35,194 nt of DNA from Christensenella sp. UBA1259 (GCA_002308755.1 DBVR01000010.1:1-35194); one strand, 5' to 3'; positions 1-9,306 are shown, counted from the stretch's first letter. Notes: generated from the letters alone by a model not told the origin. Translations and numbers: made by a program.

Positions 1-1
1 A

Positions 2-535
2 AGGGCTAATACAAGCGAAGATATATTCTTATTAAAACGTTTCGGTCCACCTAAACTTTGCGATTTGAATGACTACGATGCGATTATTGTTTCACCGCAA
101 GTAAAGCGGCCTTGGACTTGGTCGTCCTTTCCCGAAAAATTAAAAGACTTTTTGGAAGAAATTATAAAAAAATATTCCGTAGACGAGAACGCGGTAAGTA
201 TTACGGGAGTATCGATGGGTTGTTTCGGTATGTATCAGGTTTTAATGGATTATCCGAATCTGTTCAGCGGCGCGGTTGCGGTATGCGGCGGCGGGATGGA
301 CTGGCGAAGCGACACGATTAAAGATTTACCTTTACGCATCTATCACGGTAAAGAGGACTGGGCGGTATCTTGTGTATATGCACAAGCGATGTACGAAAAA
401 CTGTTATATTACGGTGCGAAAAAAGTCGAACTCAATATAATTCCGAATATGGGGCATGACGTTTGGGACGTCGTTTATGAAGATACGGATGCTTTATCAT
501 GGCTTATTCGTCAAAGAAATGACGACAAAATATAA
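2..535 (+). CDS. Alpha/beta-hydrolase esterase, 5' end cut by window
   Basis: The reading frame is open to the left edge, so the N-terminus is missing; the first start-like codon (TTG at 65) is not the true start. The visible part is the catalytic half of an alpha/beta-hydrolase of the esterase/dienelactone-hydrolase type: nucleophile elbow GVSMG, a later Asp in HGKEDWAV, and the His in MGHDVWD, which together form the Ser-Asp-His triad. The family hydrolyses ester bonds; in a glycosidase locus it probably removes acyl groups from a sugar chain, but that is inference. The protein should end near WLIRQR; the last residues (NDDKI) match a lactonase relic, so the 3' end may have been formed by a recombination joint. 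It is followed after about 60 bp by the alpha-mannosidase on the same strand. Confidence 0.85.
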   Translation, partial: RANTSEDIFLLKRFGPPKLCDLNDYDAIIVSPQVKRPWTWSSFPEKLKDFLEEIIKKYSVDENAVSITGVSMGCFGMYQVLMDYPNLFSGAVAVCGGGMDWRSDTIKDLPLRIYHGKEDWAVSCVYAQAMYEKLLYYGAKKVELNIIPNMGHDVWDVVYEDTDALSWLIRQRNDDKI

Positions 536-571
536 TTATTGCAAAAAGGCGATTGTCGCGGAAACAGCCCG
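517..571 (+). pseudogene. Short lactonase-like relic (copy A)
   Basis: Read through the esterase stop in the same frame, the sequence gives NDDKI, stop, LLQKGDCRGNSP. This matches the longer relic at 5442-5496 (NDDKIEFLQKVDCLGNSP) in both DNA and protein; the first 16 bases are identical. The pattern is that of a late blade of seven-bladed beta-propeller lactonases (YbhE/Pgl family). Only about 18 residues survive and two stop codons follow, so it cannot be functional. Confidence 0.45.
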
Positions 572-598
572 ACTTAATAAGAATTGTCAGGTATAATT

Positions 599-3001
599 AT
601 GAAGAAATTACATTTAATTTGTAACGCGCATTTAGATCCCGTATGGATGTGGGATTGGCAAGAAGGTATGACAGCCGCTTTATCGACTTTTTATCAGGCA
701 GCGGAACTTGCCGATGAATTTGATTATATATTTTGCCATAATGAAGCGGCATTGTACGAATTTATTGAAAAGCACGATATAAAATTGTTCAAAAGAATAA
801 AAGAACTTGTAAAACTCGGCAAGTGGCATATTATGGGCGGATGGTATATTCAGCCTGATTGTCATATACCGTCGGGTGAAGCTTTTGTAAGGCAAATCGC
901 ATACGGCAGAAAATATTTTCAGGAAAAATTCGGTGTTATCCCTACTACGGCAATAAATTTTGATTCGTTTGGGCATACCGTCGGGCTTGTGCAGATATTA
1001 AAAAAATGCGGGTATGACAGTTATATAGTCTGTCGTCCTATGCCCGAAATGCTTGCTCTTCCTGACAACGTGTTTAACTGGGTAGGGCTTGACGGCTGTA
1101 AAATCAAAGTCTGCCGTTTTGAAGACGATACAATTTATTGTTCGGGTTTGGGGACTGCAAAAGCGGATATATTACGTAAAGTCGCAAAACAAACGGATAA
1201 AGAAATCGGTATAGCGCTTTGGGGCGTGGGCAATCACGGCGGCAATCCTTCGAGAAAAGACCTTAGAGAGATTAACGAACTTATAAAAAATGCAGATTAC
1301 GAAATATTACATAGCACGCCTGAAAATTATTTTGCCGACGTAACGCCGACAAAAGAATACGCTAAATCGTTAGACCATTGTCTTGTAGGTTGTTATTCTT
1401 CGCTTTCGGCGATAAAAACCGCATATTCGGAGTTAGAACGGAAACTGTTTAATACCGAAAAATTATGTGCTTACGTTGATATGTTTTACGGTTATAAGTA
1501 TGATCACGCCAAATTCCGTCAAGCGGAAAGAGAAATGCTGTTTATACAGTTTCACGACATACTTTCCGGAACTTGTGTAGTAGAAGGTTTAAATTCTTCT
1601 GTAAATCGTGCGAAATACGCCGTTAAAATTCTGGACGAAATGTATTTTGACGCCTTTATAAGCATAGTAAATAAATTCGTTAAGGTGGAAGAGAACAGTT
1701 TTCCGATATTTACTTTTAATGCGTTTCCGTATAAGAGAGAAATTGTCGTAGAGTCGGAATTTTTGGTTTTAGACGCACTTGTTTCTGATACCGAAGAATA
1801 TGCGATAAAAGCTATATATAAAGGAAAAGAAATACCTTGTCAGATAGTTAAGCAATCAAGCAATATAAACTACGACAGACGGAAAAAGGTGGCGTGTAAA
1901 ATAGTTGTCGAACCGTTTACAATGGCGCAAGTCAACTATTATGTAGAGAAACGCCCGCTTGTTAAAAAAGATTATAATATGCGCGATTTATTGTTCGAAG
2001 ACGTTTGTAAAAAGGTAGTAATAGGTAAAGACAGCGGGCTTATTGAAAGTTTTGTCGTAGGTGGCAAAGAATATTTATCGGACGGTGCATTTTTATCCGT
2101 TATGTTCGACGATATAGCAGATCCTTGGGGCTGGGGCTTAAAACGGGTAGGGAGAAATCCCGTGCCTTTTACTTTGAGCAAAAATGAAATATTCGGCAAT
2201 CTTAAAACCGTAAATATTGTCGAGGACGGAGTTGTTTATACAGAAGTCGAAAGTTATTTCGAGCGGAATAACTCGTTCGTAAAAATATCGTATAAGATAT
2301 ACAAAGACTTGCCTTATATAGACGTCGATTTATACGTTTTATGGAACGAAAAAGAAAAGGCATTAAAGATAAAAATACCGTCAGTATTGAAAAGCGGCGT
2401 ATCGGCGCAAACGGCTTTCGGTACGGAAAAATTTTCGCAGGACGGAGAAGAGCATGTTTCGCATAGATTTATATCTATAAACGATGAAGATGAAAACGTT
2501 TTGTCGTTGTACAATAAAAACACTTACGGGTTTTCTATTGAAAACGGCGAGTTATTTATAACACTTTTGCGCGGCGTGGCGTACTGCGCGCACCCTATTG
2601 AAGATAGACCGTTATTGCCGTGGGAGCGTTTCGTTCCCTATGCCGAGCAGAGCAAACACGAGTTCTCGTTCAGATTGTCGGTAGATAAAGCGGTTGATTG
2701 TGAAAGAAACGCTGCGGAATTTACCGCGTCGGATTTTACAATAAACGCATATCCGCACGGGGACGGGGATATAAGTTTCGGGCAGATTTATTCGGATAAT
2801 CCGAATATCGTGCTTAAAGCATTTAAAAAGTCGGAAAACGTCGGTTACGTTTTAAGACTTATAAATAATTATTCTGAAAGTCAAAGATGCGCGTTTAGAA
2901 TAATCGACAATAAAATCGACTTAAAATTTTCGCCGTATGAAGTAAAGACTTTGTTTTTTAACGGCAAAACCTTAACCGAAAGCGAAAAATTGACGACATA
3001 A
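599..3001 (+). CDS. Alpha-mannosidase, glycoside hydrolase family 38
   Basis: A retaining exo-alpha-mannosidase of about 800 residues, on the short side for GH38. The N-terminal catalytic domain opens with CNAHLDPVWMW, where H11 and D13 are the expected zinc ligands. NFDSFGHT carries the likely nucleophile Asp (about residue 122). QFHDILSGT (about residue 320) is the conserved late zinc-binding segment. The remaining residues form the beta-sandwich domains usual in the family. No signal peptide is seen, so it probably acts in the cytoplasm on imported oligosaccharides. I chose ATG at 599 because it begins directly with the conserved strand; the TTG at 584 would add five residues without support. 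No strong Shine-Dalgarno is visible. It lies directly upstream of the beta-mannosidase, and the pair is bracketed by two lactonase relics. Confidence 0.94.
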   Translation: MKKLHLICNAHLDPVWMWDWQEGMTAALSTFYQAAELADEFDYIFCHNEAALYEFIEKHDIKLFKRIKELVKLGKWHIMGGWYIQPDCHIPSGEAFVRQIAYGRKYFQEKFGVIPTTAINFDSFGHTVGLVQILKKCGYDSYIVCRPMPEMLALPDNVFNWVGLDGCKIKVCRFEDDTIYCSGLGTAKADILRKVAKQTDKEIGIALWGVGNHGGNPSRKDLREINELIKNADYEILHSTPENYFADVTPTKEYAKSLDHCLVGCYSSLSAIKTAYSELERKLFNTEKLCAYVDMFYGYKYDHAKFRQAEREMLFIQFHDILSGTCVVEGLNSSVNRAKYAVKILDEMYFDAFISIVNKFVKVEENSFPIFTFNAFPYKREIVVESEFLVLDALVSDTEEYAIKAIYKGKEIPCQIVKQSSNINYDRRKKVACKIVVEPFTMAQVNYYVEKRPLVKKDYNMRDLLFEDVCKKVVIGKDSGLIESFVVGGKEYLSDGAFLSVMFDDIADPWGWGLKRVGRNPVPFTLSKNEIFGNLKTVNIVEDGVVYTEVESYFERNNSFVKISYKIYKDLPYIDVDLYVLWNEKEKALKIKIPSVLKSGVSAQTAFGTEKFSQDGEEHVSHRFISINDEDENVLSLYNKNTYGFSIENGELFITLLRGVAYCAHPIEDRPLLPWERFVPYAEQSKHEFSFRLSVDKAVDCERNAAEFTASDFTINAYPHGDGDISFGQIYSDNPNIVLKAFKKSENVGYVLRLINNYSESQRCAFRIIDNKIDLKFSPYEVKTLFFNGKTLTESEKLTT

Positions 3002-3018
3002 ATTAATTATTATATAAT

Positions 3019-3162
3019 ATGATTGAAATAAATTTACTCGGCAATTCGACTGTTATTGAATTATTAAAAACTTATATCAAAGAGTTTGATATAAATATGA
3101 GATGTCAAGAAATGAATATGGACATATTTTTAGATAAAATTAGCACGGAAGAGGATGTTTAG
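3019..3162 (+). pseudogene. 47-codon ORF, probable relic of a clan GH-D (GH36-like) hydrolase
   Basis: An ATG-started frame of 47 codons ends five bases before the beta-mannosidase start. Its product (LLGNSTVIELLK...INMRCQEMNMD) resembles the segment LGNPxxxxxLxxxI...IDxYRQDFNMD of TIM-barrel alpha-galactosidase-like enzymes. The catalytic Asp of YRQDFN would be Glu here and the protein stops shortly after, so I read it as a decayed fragment. It could instead be a small leader ORF that helps translation of the next gene. The similarity is from memory of the motif and is only moderately secure. Confidence 0.4.
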
Positions 3163-3167
3163 AAAAT

Positions 3168-5411
3168 ATGAAATTACAGTATTTTAATTTTACATATTGC
3201 AAAAACAAAGATTTTAATTTCAAAGCGGAAAATGTAGCAAAAGAGAAGGAATTATCAAAGTTTTCGATTAAATTGCCACACGATATTGCTTTGACTGTAT
3301 CAGGTTATCAAACTGCTGATGAATTGTATTTTTCTCAAAATGTTTTATCTTTACAGGATTTTGAAGATATACACTCATTTTATTATACGGAGTTTGATGC
3401 CGAAGCGGGCAAATACCTTATGCAGTTTAATAGAATAGACTTGTTTGCGGAGATATATTTAAACGGCAAGCAGATATTAGAAACTGCAAATGCTTTTGTT
3501 TCGCACACAAAAGAAGTTTATTTATTAAAAAAGAATAGGCTTGTCATACATTTATTGCCGGCAATGCTTGTTTTAAATAAAAGTAAAATTTCTCCCGTTT
3601 GTTATTCGCTTAAATATAATGGTGCGTCGCTTAATGCGAGAAAACCTGCTTATACGTTCGGTTGGGATATTATGCCGAGAAATATGCTTGGGGGTATATT
3701 TGACGCAGTAAAAATATTGTCTGTAAAAGAGGATAGAATTACCGAAACGTATATAATTACCGAAAAAGTCGAAAAAGATTATTCGTCTATTATTGTTAAT
3801 TGTGCTTTTACACTTAACAGAGACGACTACAAAAAGTATTCGGTAAAAATAGAAGGCAATTGTGAAGAGAGTTGTTTTTGCGTTGAAGACAGATTGTGGT
3901 CTAATCTTTTCAGAACTCACATAACAATAGACAATTGCAAAAACTGGGACGTTAAGAATTTCGGTAAGCCTAACTTATATACCGTTAAAATTACTTTGCT
4001 TTATGACGGACAGGTTGTTGATGTTAGCGAACAGAAAATAGGTGTAAGAATAATTAAACTTGAAAGAACGAGTGTTTGTGACGCATTATCCGGGAGATTT
4101 GTATTCAAGATAAACGGACGAGAAACATTTATAATGGGAACGAATTGGGTACCTGTTGACGCACTTTGTTCCAAATGCGACGAAAGATTAGATAAAGCAT
4201 TATCGCTACTTGACGATGTAGGCTGTAATATGGTCAGAGTATGGGGTGGCGGGTTTTACGAATCGGATAAATTTTACGAATTTTGCGACGAACACGGTAT
4301 ATTAGTTTGGCAAGATTTTATGATGGCTTGTGCCGGTTATCCGCAAACTGACGAATTTAATGCAAATTTCGCAAAAGAAGCCGAGCAAGTTGTTATTAGG
4401 CTTAGAAATCATCCTTCGTTGGCATTATGGTCGGGGGATAATGAGTGTGACTGCTTTACCAGTTTTGGTAATGGAACTCTTTTTAATCCGAACAATAATA
4501 GGTTAACGCGAAAGACGTTGCCGGAGATACTATATGCAAATGATCCTGCAAGAGAATACATTGCGTCTTCTCCATTTTTGGACGAAGAGGCGTACAAGTC
4601 AGGCAAGGAGATTTCGGAAGACCATTGCTGGGGTCCGAGAAACTTTTACAAAAGTGATTATTACAGAACATGCAACGCTGTTTTTATAAGTGAAATAGGA
4701 TATATGGGTATACCTTCCGTTGATTCATTGCGAAAATTTATTAAAGAAGATGAATTGAATAATTTCTGGGGTAATGATTATTTGGTCCATATTTCAAGTC
4801 CGACAACTGAAAATTCTTATTATAAATTCAGGGTAGGCTTGAATTTGAATCCAATCGTAGATATGTTCGGGGAAAGTATGGATTCTTTGGATGATACGGT
4901 TTTGGCAAGTCAAATAACAGAAGCCGAGGCTCTAAAATACTTTATTGAAAGGATGAGAATAAATAAAGGCAGAAAATTCGGGATTATGTGGTGGAACTTG
5001 CTTGACGGCTGGCCGCAACTGTCCGATTCTGTTGTGGATTATTATTTCAAAAAGAAACTCGCATATTATTTCGTTAAGAAAAGTCAGCAGTATTGCTGCT
5101 TAATGATGGACGAAAGCGATTCTAAGGTTTTTATGCGTATTGTAAATGATACGAACGAAAGCATTAATGTTGAATATGCTTTGAAAAATGTTATGACGGG
5201 AGAAATAATTAAACAAGGCGCTGTTTCGGTTGTCGCAAACGGTTTAGAACAATTATATGAAGCCGATAACATTGAAAGGATTTGTTATGAAATGGTTTGG
5301 GAATATAATGGACAAAAGTATTCAAATCATTTCTTTTCAAAAATACAAGGGATTTCTTTGAAAGAATATTCTGCTTGTATGCAAAAATGTGGTTTCAATT
5401 TAAAAATATAA
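3168..5411 (+). CDS. Beta-mannosidase-type GH2 glycosidase
   Basis: A 747-residue GH2 enzyme with the usual order: jelly-roll sugar-binding domain, immunoglobulin-like domain, TIM barrel (from about residue 310) and a C-terminal beta domain. The acid/base Glu is in SGDNECD (about residue 426) and the nucleophile Glu in FISEIGYMG (about residue 509). The WWNLLDGWPQLSDSVVDYY block is typical of beta-mannosidases rather than beta-galactosidases. It would remove beta-linked mannose from non-reducing ends, for example Man-beta-1,4-GlcNAc or manno-oligosaccharides. No signal peptide is seen. By eye it is richer in A/T-ending codons than the flanking glycosidases, which fits separate acquisition. 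The start is ATG at 3168, with a weak purine stretch upstream. Confidence 0.92.
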   Translation: MKLQYFNFTYCKNKDFNFKAENVAKEKELSKFSIKLPHDIALTVSGYQTADELYFSQNVLSLQDFEDIHSFYYTEFDAEAGKYLMQFNRIDLFAEIYLNGKQILETANAFVSHTKEVYLLKKNRLVIHLLPAMLVLNKSKISPVCYSLKYNGASLNARKPAYTFGWDIMPRNMLGGIFDAVKILSVKEDRITETYIITEKVEKDYSSIIVNCAFTLNRDDYKKYSVKIEGNCEESCFCVEDRLWSNLFRTHITIDNCKNWDVKNFGKPNLYTVKITLLYDGQVVDVSEQKIGVRIIKLERTSVCDALSGRFVFKINGRETFIMGTNWVPVDALCSKCDERLDKALSLLDDVGCNMVRVWGGGFYESDKFYEFCDEHGILVWQDFMMACAGYPQTDEFNANFAKEAEQVVIRLRNHPSLALWSGDNECDCFTSFGNGTLFNPNNNRLTRKTLPEILYANDPAREYIASSPFLDEEAYKSGKEISEDHCWGPRNFYKSDYYRTCNAVFISEIGYMGIPSVDSLRKFIKEDELNNFWGNDYLVHISSPTTENSYYKFRVGLNLNPIVDMFGESMDSLDDTVLASQITEAEALKYFIERMRINKGRKFGIMWWNLLDGWPQLSDSVVDYYFKKKLAYYFVKKSQQYCCLMMDESDSKVFMRIVNDTNESINVEYALKNVMTGEIIKQGAVSVVANGLEQLYEADNIERICYEMVWEYNGQKYSNHFFSKIQGISLKEYSACMQKCGFNLKI

Positions 5412-5418
5412 AAATATA

Positions 5419-5637
5419 CGCATAATCTGTTACTACTCGGTAAATGACGACAAAATAGAATTTTTACAAAAAGTTGATTGTCTTGGGAATAGTCCAAGAG
5501 ATTTTGACGTTTATAACGGACAAATGATTGTCTGTAACGAAAAAAGCGGAAACGTTATAGTGTTCGATATGTAAGACGGTTTAATAGGTAAAGTAAAAAG
5601 CGAAACCTTAATAAAATCGCTTTGCGTGGTAAAATAA
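5419..5637 (+). pseudogene. Decayed lactonase (YbhE/Pgl beta-propeller) C-terminal fragment (copy B)
   Basis: The 261-bp gap between the two GH2 genes still codes, in one frame, for a recognisable beta-propeller piece: SVNDDKIEFLQKVDCLGNSP, then RDFDVYNGQMIVCNEKSGN, VIVFDM, an in-frame TAA at 5572-5574, then DGLIGKVKSE and SLCVVK to a second TAA at 5635-5637. The GNSPRDF...vaNe.SgnvvvFd pattern is that of the last blades of the 6-phosphogluconolactonase-like YbhE family. There is no start, most of the family's roughly 340 residues are absent, and there is an internal stop. The first part is homologous to 517-571 next to the esterase. Confidence 0.7.
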
Positions 5638-5672
5638 GAACCGAATTTTGTACGGATACGGGATAAAACGAT

Positions 5673-8255
5673 ATGAATAACGATATTTTGGAAAATTACA
5701 AAAAATTCGACAGGATAGGCGTTGAAAAACAGAGAAGTTATTATATACCTTTTGCCGAAACGGACAGGATAAAATATAAGTTCGGCATTGTTGACAGGAC
5801 TTCGAGTTCACAATTTTTATCGCTTGACGGGGTATGGGATATACGTCAACACGAAAACGTGGGTTCGGTGCGTATCAATGAAGAATTGTCTTGTAAAATA
5901 CCCGTACCGTCTTGCGTGCAGTTGCACGGATTCGATAAAATTCAATATATAAATTGCAGATATCCTTTTCCCGTAAACGTGCCTAATGTTCCGAAAAACA
6001 ATCCTTGCTGGCACTACCGTCGTAATTTCTATATCGACAAAAAAGAGAACGAAGTTTATTATATAAATTTCGAAGGCGTGGACAGCGCGTTTTATCTTTA
6101 TATAAACGGTAAATATAAGGGTTATTCTCAAATATCGCACGCCACAAGCGAATTCGACGTAACGGACTTAATAAAGGACGGCGAAAACGTTATCGACGTA
6201 ATAGTGCTTAAATGGTGCGTGTCGTCGTATTTGGAGTGCCAAGATAAATTTAGGTTTTCAGGTATTTTCAGAAGCGTTTATATACTTATCAGACCTAAAA
6301 AACACGTAAGAGATTTTTCGGTAAAAACCACAATAGACGGTACGGTCGGAAAACTTTATTTTCACAATGAAAGCAGCGTTGATATAAATATTAAATTCAA
6401 CCGAAAAAGTTTAGTAGTTCGTTCAAATGAAAATAGAGAGATCGTTGTAAACGGCGTTAAATTATGGTCTGCCGAAAACCCGTATTTATATACTTTGGAA
6501 ATCTGTGCTTTCGGTGAACGAATAATAGAAAAAGTAGGTTTCAGGGAAATAAGAATCTGCGGGGAAACGTTTAAAATAAACGGTGAGAACATCAAGTTAA
6601 AGGGTGTAAACAGACACGATTTTAACCCTAAAACAGGTGCCACGGTTTCCCTTGAAAATATCGTAAAAGACTTGCGCTTGATGAAGTCGCTTAACGTAAA
6701 CGCCGTAAGGACTTCGCATTATCCTAATATGCCCGAGTTTTATTTGTTATGCGATTATTACGGGTTATACGTTATGGACGAAGCCGACGTCGAAACGCAC
6801 GGCGCGTTTAGTGCGCAAGGCGTAAACAATATCGAATTTTGGTTTCAATTTGCGGAAAACGAGTTCTTTTCAAAAGCAATTTACGACAGGCATGTTTCTC
6901 TCGTCGAAAGAGATAAAAACAGGCCTTGCGTTATAATATGGTCGTTGGGAAATGAAAGTTGTTTCGGGAAATCGTTTTTTAAAGGCGCAAAGTATATAAG
7001 GAAAAGAGACGACACAAGACCTGTTCATTACGAAGGGTTGCAACTTGCCAAGCGAAAATATTATTTCAGCAAATACGTCGATGTGGTAAGTATGATGTAT
7101 CCGAGTATCGAAAAAATAAAAAAAGACGTTCTGGACAACCCGAAAGAAAAAAGGCCGTTTGTGCTTTGCGAATATTCTCACGCGATGGGAAATTCCTGCG
7201 GGGATCTTGCGGAATACTGGGAAATTATTTACAAAGAAAAACAATGTATGGGCGCTTTCGTCTGGGAGTGGGCGGATCACGCCGTTAAAACCAAAAAAGG
7301 ATTTTTATACGGCGGCGACTTTAAAGAACAAGAACACGACGGCAATTTTTGCGTGGACGGTTTAGTTACACCGGACAGAAAATTGAAATCCGGCGCTTTG
7401 GAGATGAAATCCGTATATGGGGGCAAGTTAAAAAACGATATTAAAGAAATTTGTATTCCGCAAATTACAGGGAAAGCAAAGAGTTTAGAGATCGCTGTTG
7501 ATGAAAATTCGGGTTGTATATCTTCGATGATCGCAGACGGTAAGGAAATATTGAAAAGACCCATGTCGTTTAACATTATAAGGTATATAGATAACGACAG
7601 AACGCTGTTAAACAGATGGGAAAACGAATACGGTCTAACCGTCTGCAAAAGCGAGATAATGCAATATTTAAAAAACGGCAACGAGTTTTATTTCAAAGGA
7701 TATTTAGGCGCGAACTGCCGTTTACCCGTTGTTGACTTTATAATTAAATATATCGTTGAACGCAACGTTTTAACGGTTGACATTGAGTATCGGATTGCCG
7801 ATTACGTTAAAAACTTGCCGAGATTCGGGTTAGAGTTTTTAGTTGATAAAAGTTTTGAAAATTTTTCTTATATAGGCTTTGGCGAAGGCGAAAGTTATTC
7901 GGATAAAAACTTGTCCACGGAATACGGTTTTTATAAGGGTAATTCTCAAAAAAATTATGATAAACGCTATATCAGACCGCAGGAATCGGGGAGTCATTTT
8001 AATTGTAAGTATTTGAATCTTGACGGGTTGTTTTATCTGACAGCCGATAAGCCGTTTTCTTTTTCGGTGAATCCGTATTCGACGGAACAATTATATAATA
8101 CAAAACATAATTTCGAATTGCCTAAAAATAATTTTGTCTGCGTTTGTATAGATCTGTTTATGCGCGGTATCGGTTCTAATTCGTGCGGTCCCGAACTTGA
8201 TGAAAAATATGAAATTCCCCAAAAAGGGAAAAATACATTTACATTTCATTTTTAA
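5673..8255 (+). CDS. Beta-galactosidase, glycoside hydrolase family 2
   Basis: An 860-residue LacZ-type GH2 enzyme that should release terminal beta-galactose. It has an N-terminal sugar-binding domain with YRRNFYID, immunoglobulin-like domains, and a TIM barrel beginning near KLKGVNRHDFNPKTG (about residue 310). The acid/base Glu is in WSLGNES (residue 428) and the nucleophile in LCEYSHAMGNS (residue 500). The C-terminal part is the 'small chain' beta-sandwich, ending in the region PYSTEQL. It is shorter than E. coli LacZ (about 1020 residues). No signal peptide is seen. The start is ATG at 5673 with a poor ribosome site, so a slightly different start is possible. It follows the lactonase relic and precedes the ROK kinase on the same strand. 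Confidence 0.94.
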   Translation: MNNDILENYKKFDRIGVEKQRSYYIPFAETDRIKYKFGIVDRTSSSQFLSLDGVWDIRQHENVGSVRINEELSCKIPVPSCVQLHGFDKIQYINCRYPFPVNVPNVPKNNPCWHYRRNFYIDKKENEVYYINFEGVDSAFYLYINGKYKGYSQISHATSEFDVTDLIKDGENVIDVIVLKWCVSSYLECQDKFRFSGIFRSVYILIRPKKHVRDFSVKTTIDGTVGKLYFHNESSVDINIKFNRKSLVVRSNENREIVVNGVKLWSAENPYLYTLEICAFGERIIEKVGFREIRICGETFKINGENIKLKGVNRHDFNPKTGATVSLENIVKDLRLMKSLNVNAVRTSHYPNMPEFYLLCDYYGLYVMDEADVETHGAFSAQGVNNIEFWFQFAENEFFSKAIYDRHVSLVERDKNRPCVIIWSLGNESCFGKSFFKGAKYIRKRDDTRPVHYEGLQLAKRKYYFSKYVDVVSMMYPSIEKIKKDVLDNPKEKRPFVLCEYSHAMGNSCGDLAEYWEIIYKEKQCMGAFVWEWADHAVKTKKGFLYGGDFKEQEHDGNFCVDGLVTPDRKLKSGALEMKSVYGGKLKNDIKEICIPQITGKAKSLEIAVDENSGCISSMIADGKEILKRPMSFNIIRYIDNDRTLLNRWENEYGLTVCKSEIMQYLKNGNEFYFKGYLGANCRLPVVDFIIKYIVERNVLTVDIEYRIADYVKNLPRFGLEFLVDKSFENFSYIGFGEGESYSDKNLSTEYGFYKGNSQKNYDKRYIRPQESGSHFNCKYLNLDGLFYLTADKPFSFSVNPYSTEQLYNTKHNFELPKNNFVCVCIDLFMRGIGSNSCGPELDEKYEIPQKGKNTFTFHF

Positions 8256-8354
8256 TTTCAAATAAGGATGTGATCGTGAATGATTTGTGCGGAAGGATAA
8301 CTCTTGTTGATATGCCAGCTTAAAATCAAGTAATAAAGGATTTTGAACAAACAA
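8256..8354 (+). other. Short spacer with a 15-codon micro-ORF
   Basis: The gap before the kinase holds AAGGATG followed at good spacing by GTG (8276), a 15-codon frame reading NDLCGRITLVDMPA, and a stop at 8321-8323. This may be the severed N-terminus of a lost gene or a leader peptide; I do not recognise it. A second site, AAAGGA at 8335-8340, serves the kinase. Confidence 0.2.
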
Positions 8355-9305
8355 ATGAAATATTATATAGGATTAGATATAGGCGGGACGAAATGCGCGG
8401 CTACGCTTGGCGTGATAAACGGCGCAGTCCCCGAAATAAAAGAAAAAGAGTATTTTCTGACCGCAGAGAATACGCCCGCGGCGATACTCGAACGGTTTTC
8501 CGCGTTTATAGACAAGCAGTTAAAGACCTATAAAATAAGCGGGATTGGGATAAGTTGCGGCGGACCTTTGGACAGCAAGCGCGGAATAATAATGCGCCCG
8601 CCGTCTTTGCCGCTTTGGGATAATATCGAGATAGTAAAATATTTTGAAGAAAAATTCGGCATAAAGACCTATTTACAGAACGACGCCAACGCGTGCGCGG
8701 TCGCGGAGTGGAAATTCGGCGCGGGTAAAGGTGCGGAGAATATGGTTTTTCTGACTTTCGGCACGGGTTTCGGCGCGGGGCTAATATTAAACGGCAAACT
8801 GTATTCGGGAACTAACGACAACGCGGGCGAGATAGGACACGTAAGGCTTACTGACAAAGGACCTTTGGGATATTATAAAGAAGGTTCTTGCGAAGGGTAT
8901 TGCAGCGGATCGGGTATAGCGCGCCTTGCCGATATAATTTCAAAGCAAAAAAGGCACAAAGAAAGTTTTGACGAGTTTATAAAAGTCGTCGGAAAAGATA
9001 TAACCGCGAAGACGATAGCGGAACAGGCGAGAAAGGACAACGCGTTCTGCAAAGCGGTATATAAAAAAAGCGGTGAAATGCTTGGTCGGGCGTTAAGTAT
9101 TCTTGTTGACGTCATTAACCCCGAAAGAATTGTTATAGGCGGGGTATATATGCGGTCGCACGATTTATTATATCCGTACGCTATAAAAGTAATGCGAAAA
9201 GAGTGTTTGCCTTTCAGTCTTGAAAAGGTAGAGATATTGCCCGCAGGACTTAAAGAAAATATAGGCGACTACGCCGCGCTGTCGATAGCGCAAGGAGATT
9301 TTTAA
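8355..9305 (+). CDS. ROK-family sugar kinase
   Basis: A ROK kinase of 316 residues that would use ATP to phosphorylate a hexose, plausibly mannose, glucose, galactose or an N-acetylhexosamine given the neighbours. Visible are the phosphate loop GLDIGGTKCA at the N-terminus, the sugar-binding QNDANACAVAEWKFG, FGTGFGAGLILNG, and GEIGHV with its conserved Glu and His. The usual zinc motif CxCGxxGCxE is reduced to GYYKEGSCEGYC, with the first two Cys missing. There is no N-terminal helix-turn-helix, so it is an enzyme and not a ROK repressor. ATG 8355 begins at the conserved MKYYIGLDIGG; an in-frame TTG at 8343 lies only two bases after AAAGGA. One base separates it from the isomerase gene, so the two are surely co-transcribed. 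Confidence 0.92.
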   Translation: MKYYIGLDIGGTKCAATLGVINGAVPEIKEKEYFLTAENTPAAILERFSAFIDKQLKTYKISGIGISCGGPLDSKRGIIMRPPSLPLWDNIEIVKYFEEKFGIKTYLQNDANACAVAEWKFGAGKGAENMVFLTFGTGFGAGLILNGKLYSGTNDNAGEIGHVRLTDKGPLGYYKEGSCEGYCSGSGIARLADIISKQKRHKESFDEFIKVVGKDITAKTIAEQARKDNAFCKAVYKKSGEMLGRALSILVDVINPERIVIGGVYMRSHDLLYPYAIKVMRKECLPFSLEKVEILPAGLKENIGDYAALSIAQGDF

Positions 9306-9306
9306 T

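Noticed and set aside
584..598. TTG start for the alpha-mannosidase
   Set aside because: It adds five residues inside the lactonase-relic spacer with no ribosome site; the ATG at 599 fits the family start.
7277..7681. Minus-strand frames inside the GH2 genes
   Set aside because: They are out-of-frame shadows of well-supported glycosidases, without start signals or recognisable domains.
8355..9305. ROK protein as a xylose/NagC-type repressor
   Set aside because: It begins directly with the ATP-binding loop and has no N-terminal winged helix, so it is a kinase.
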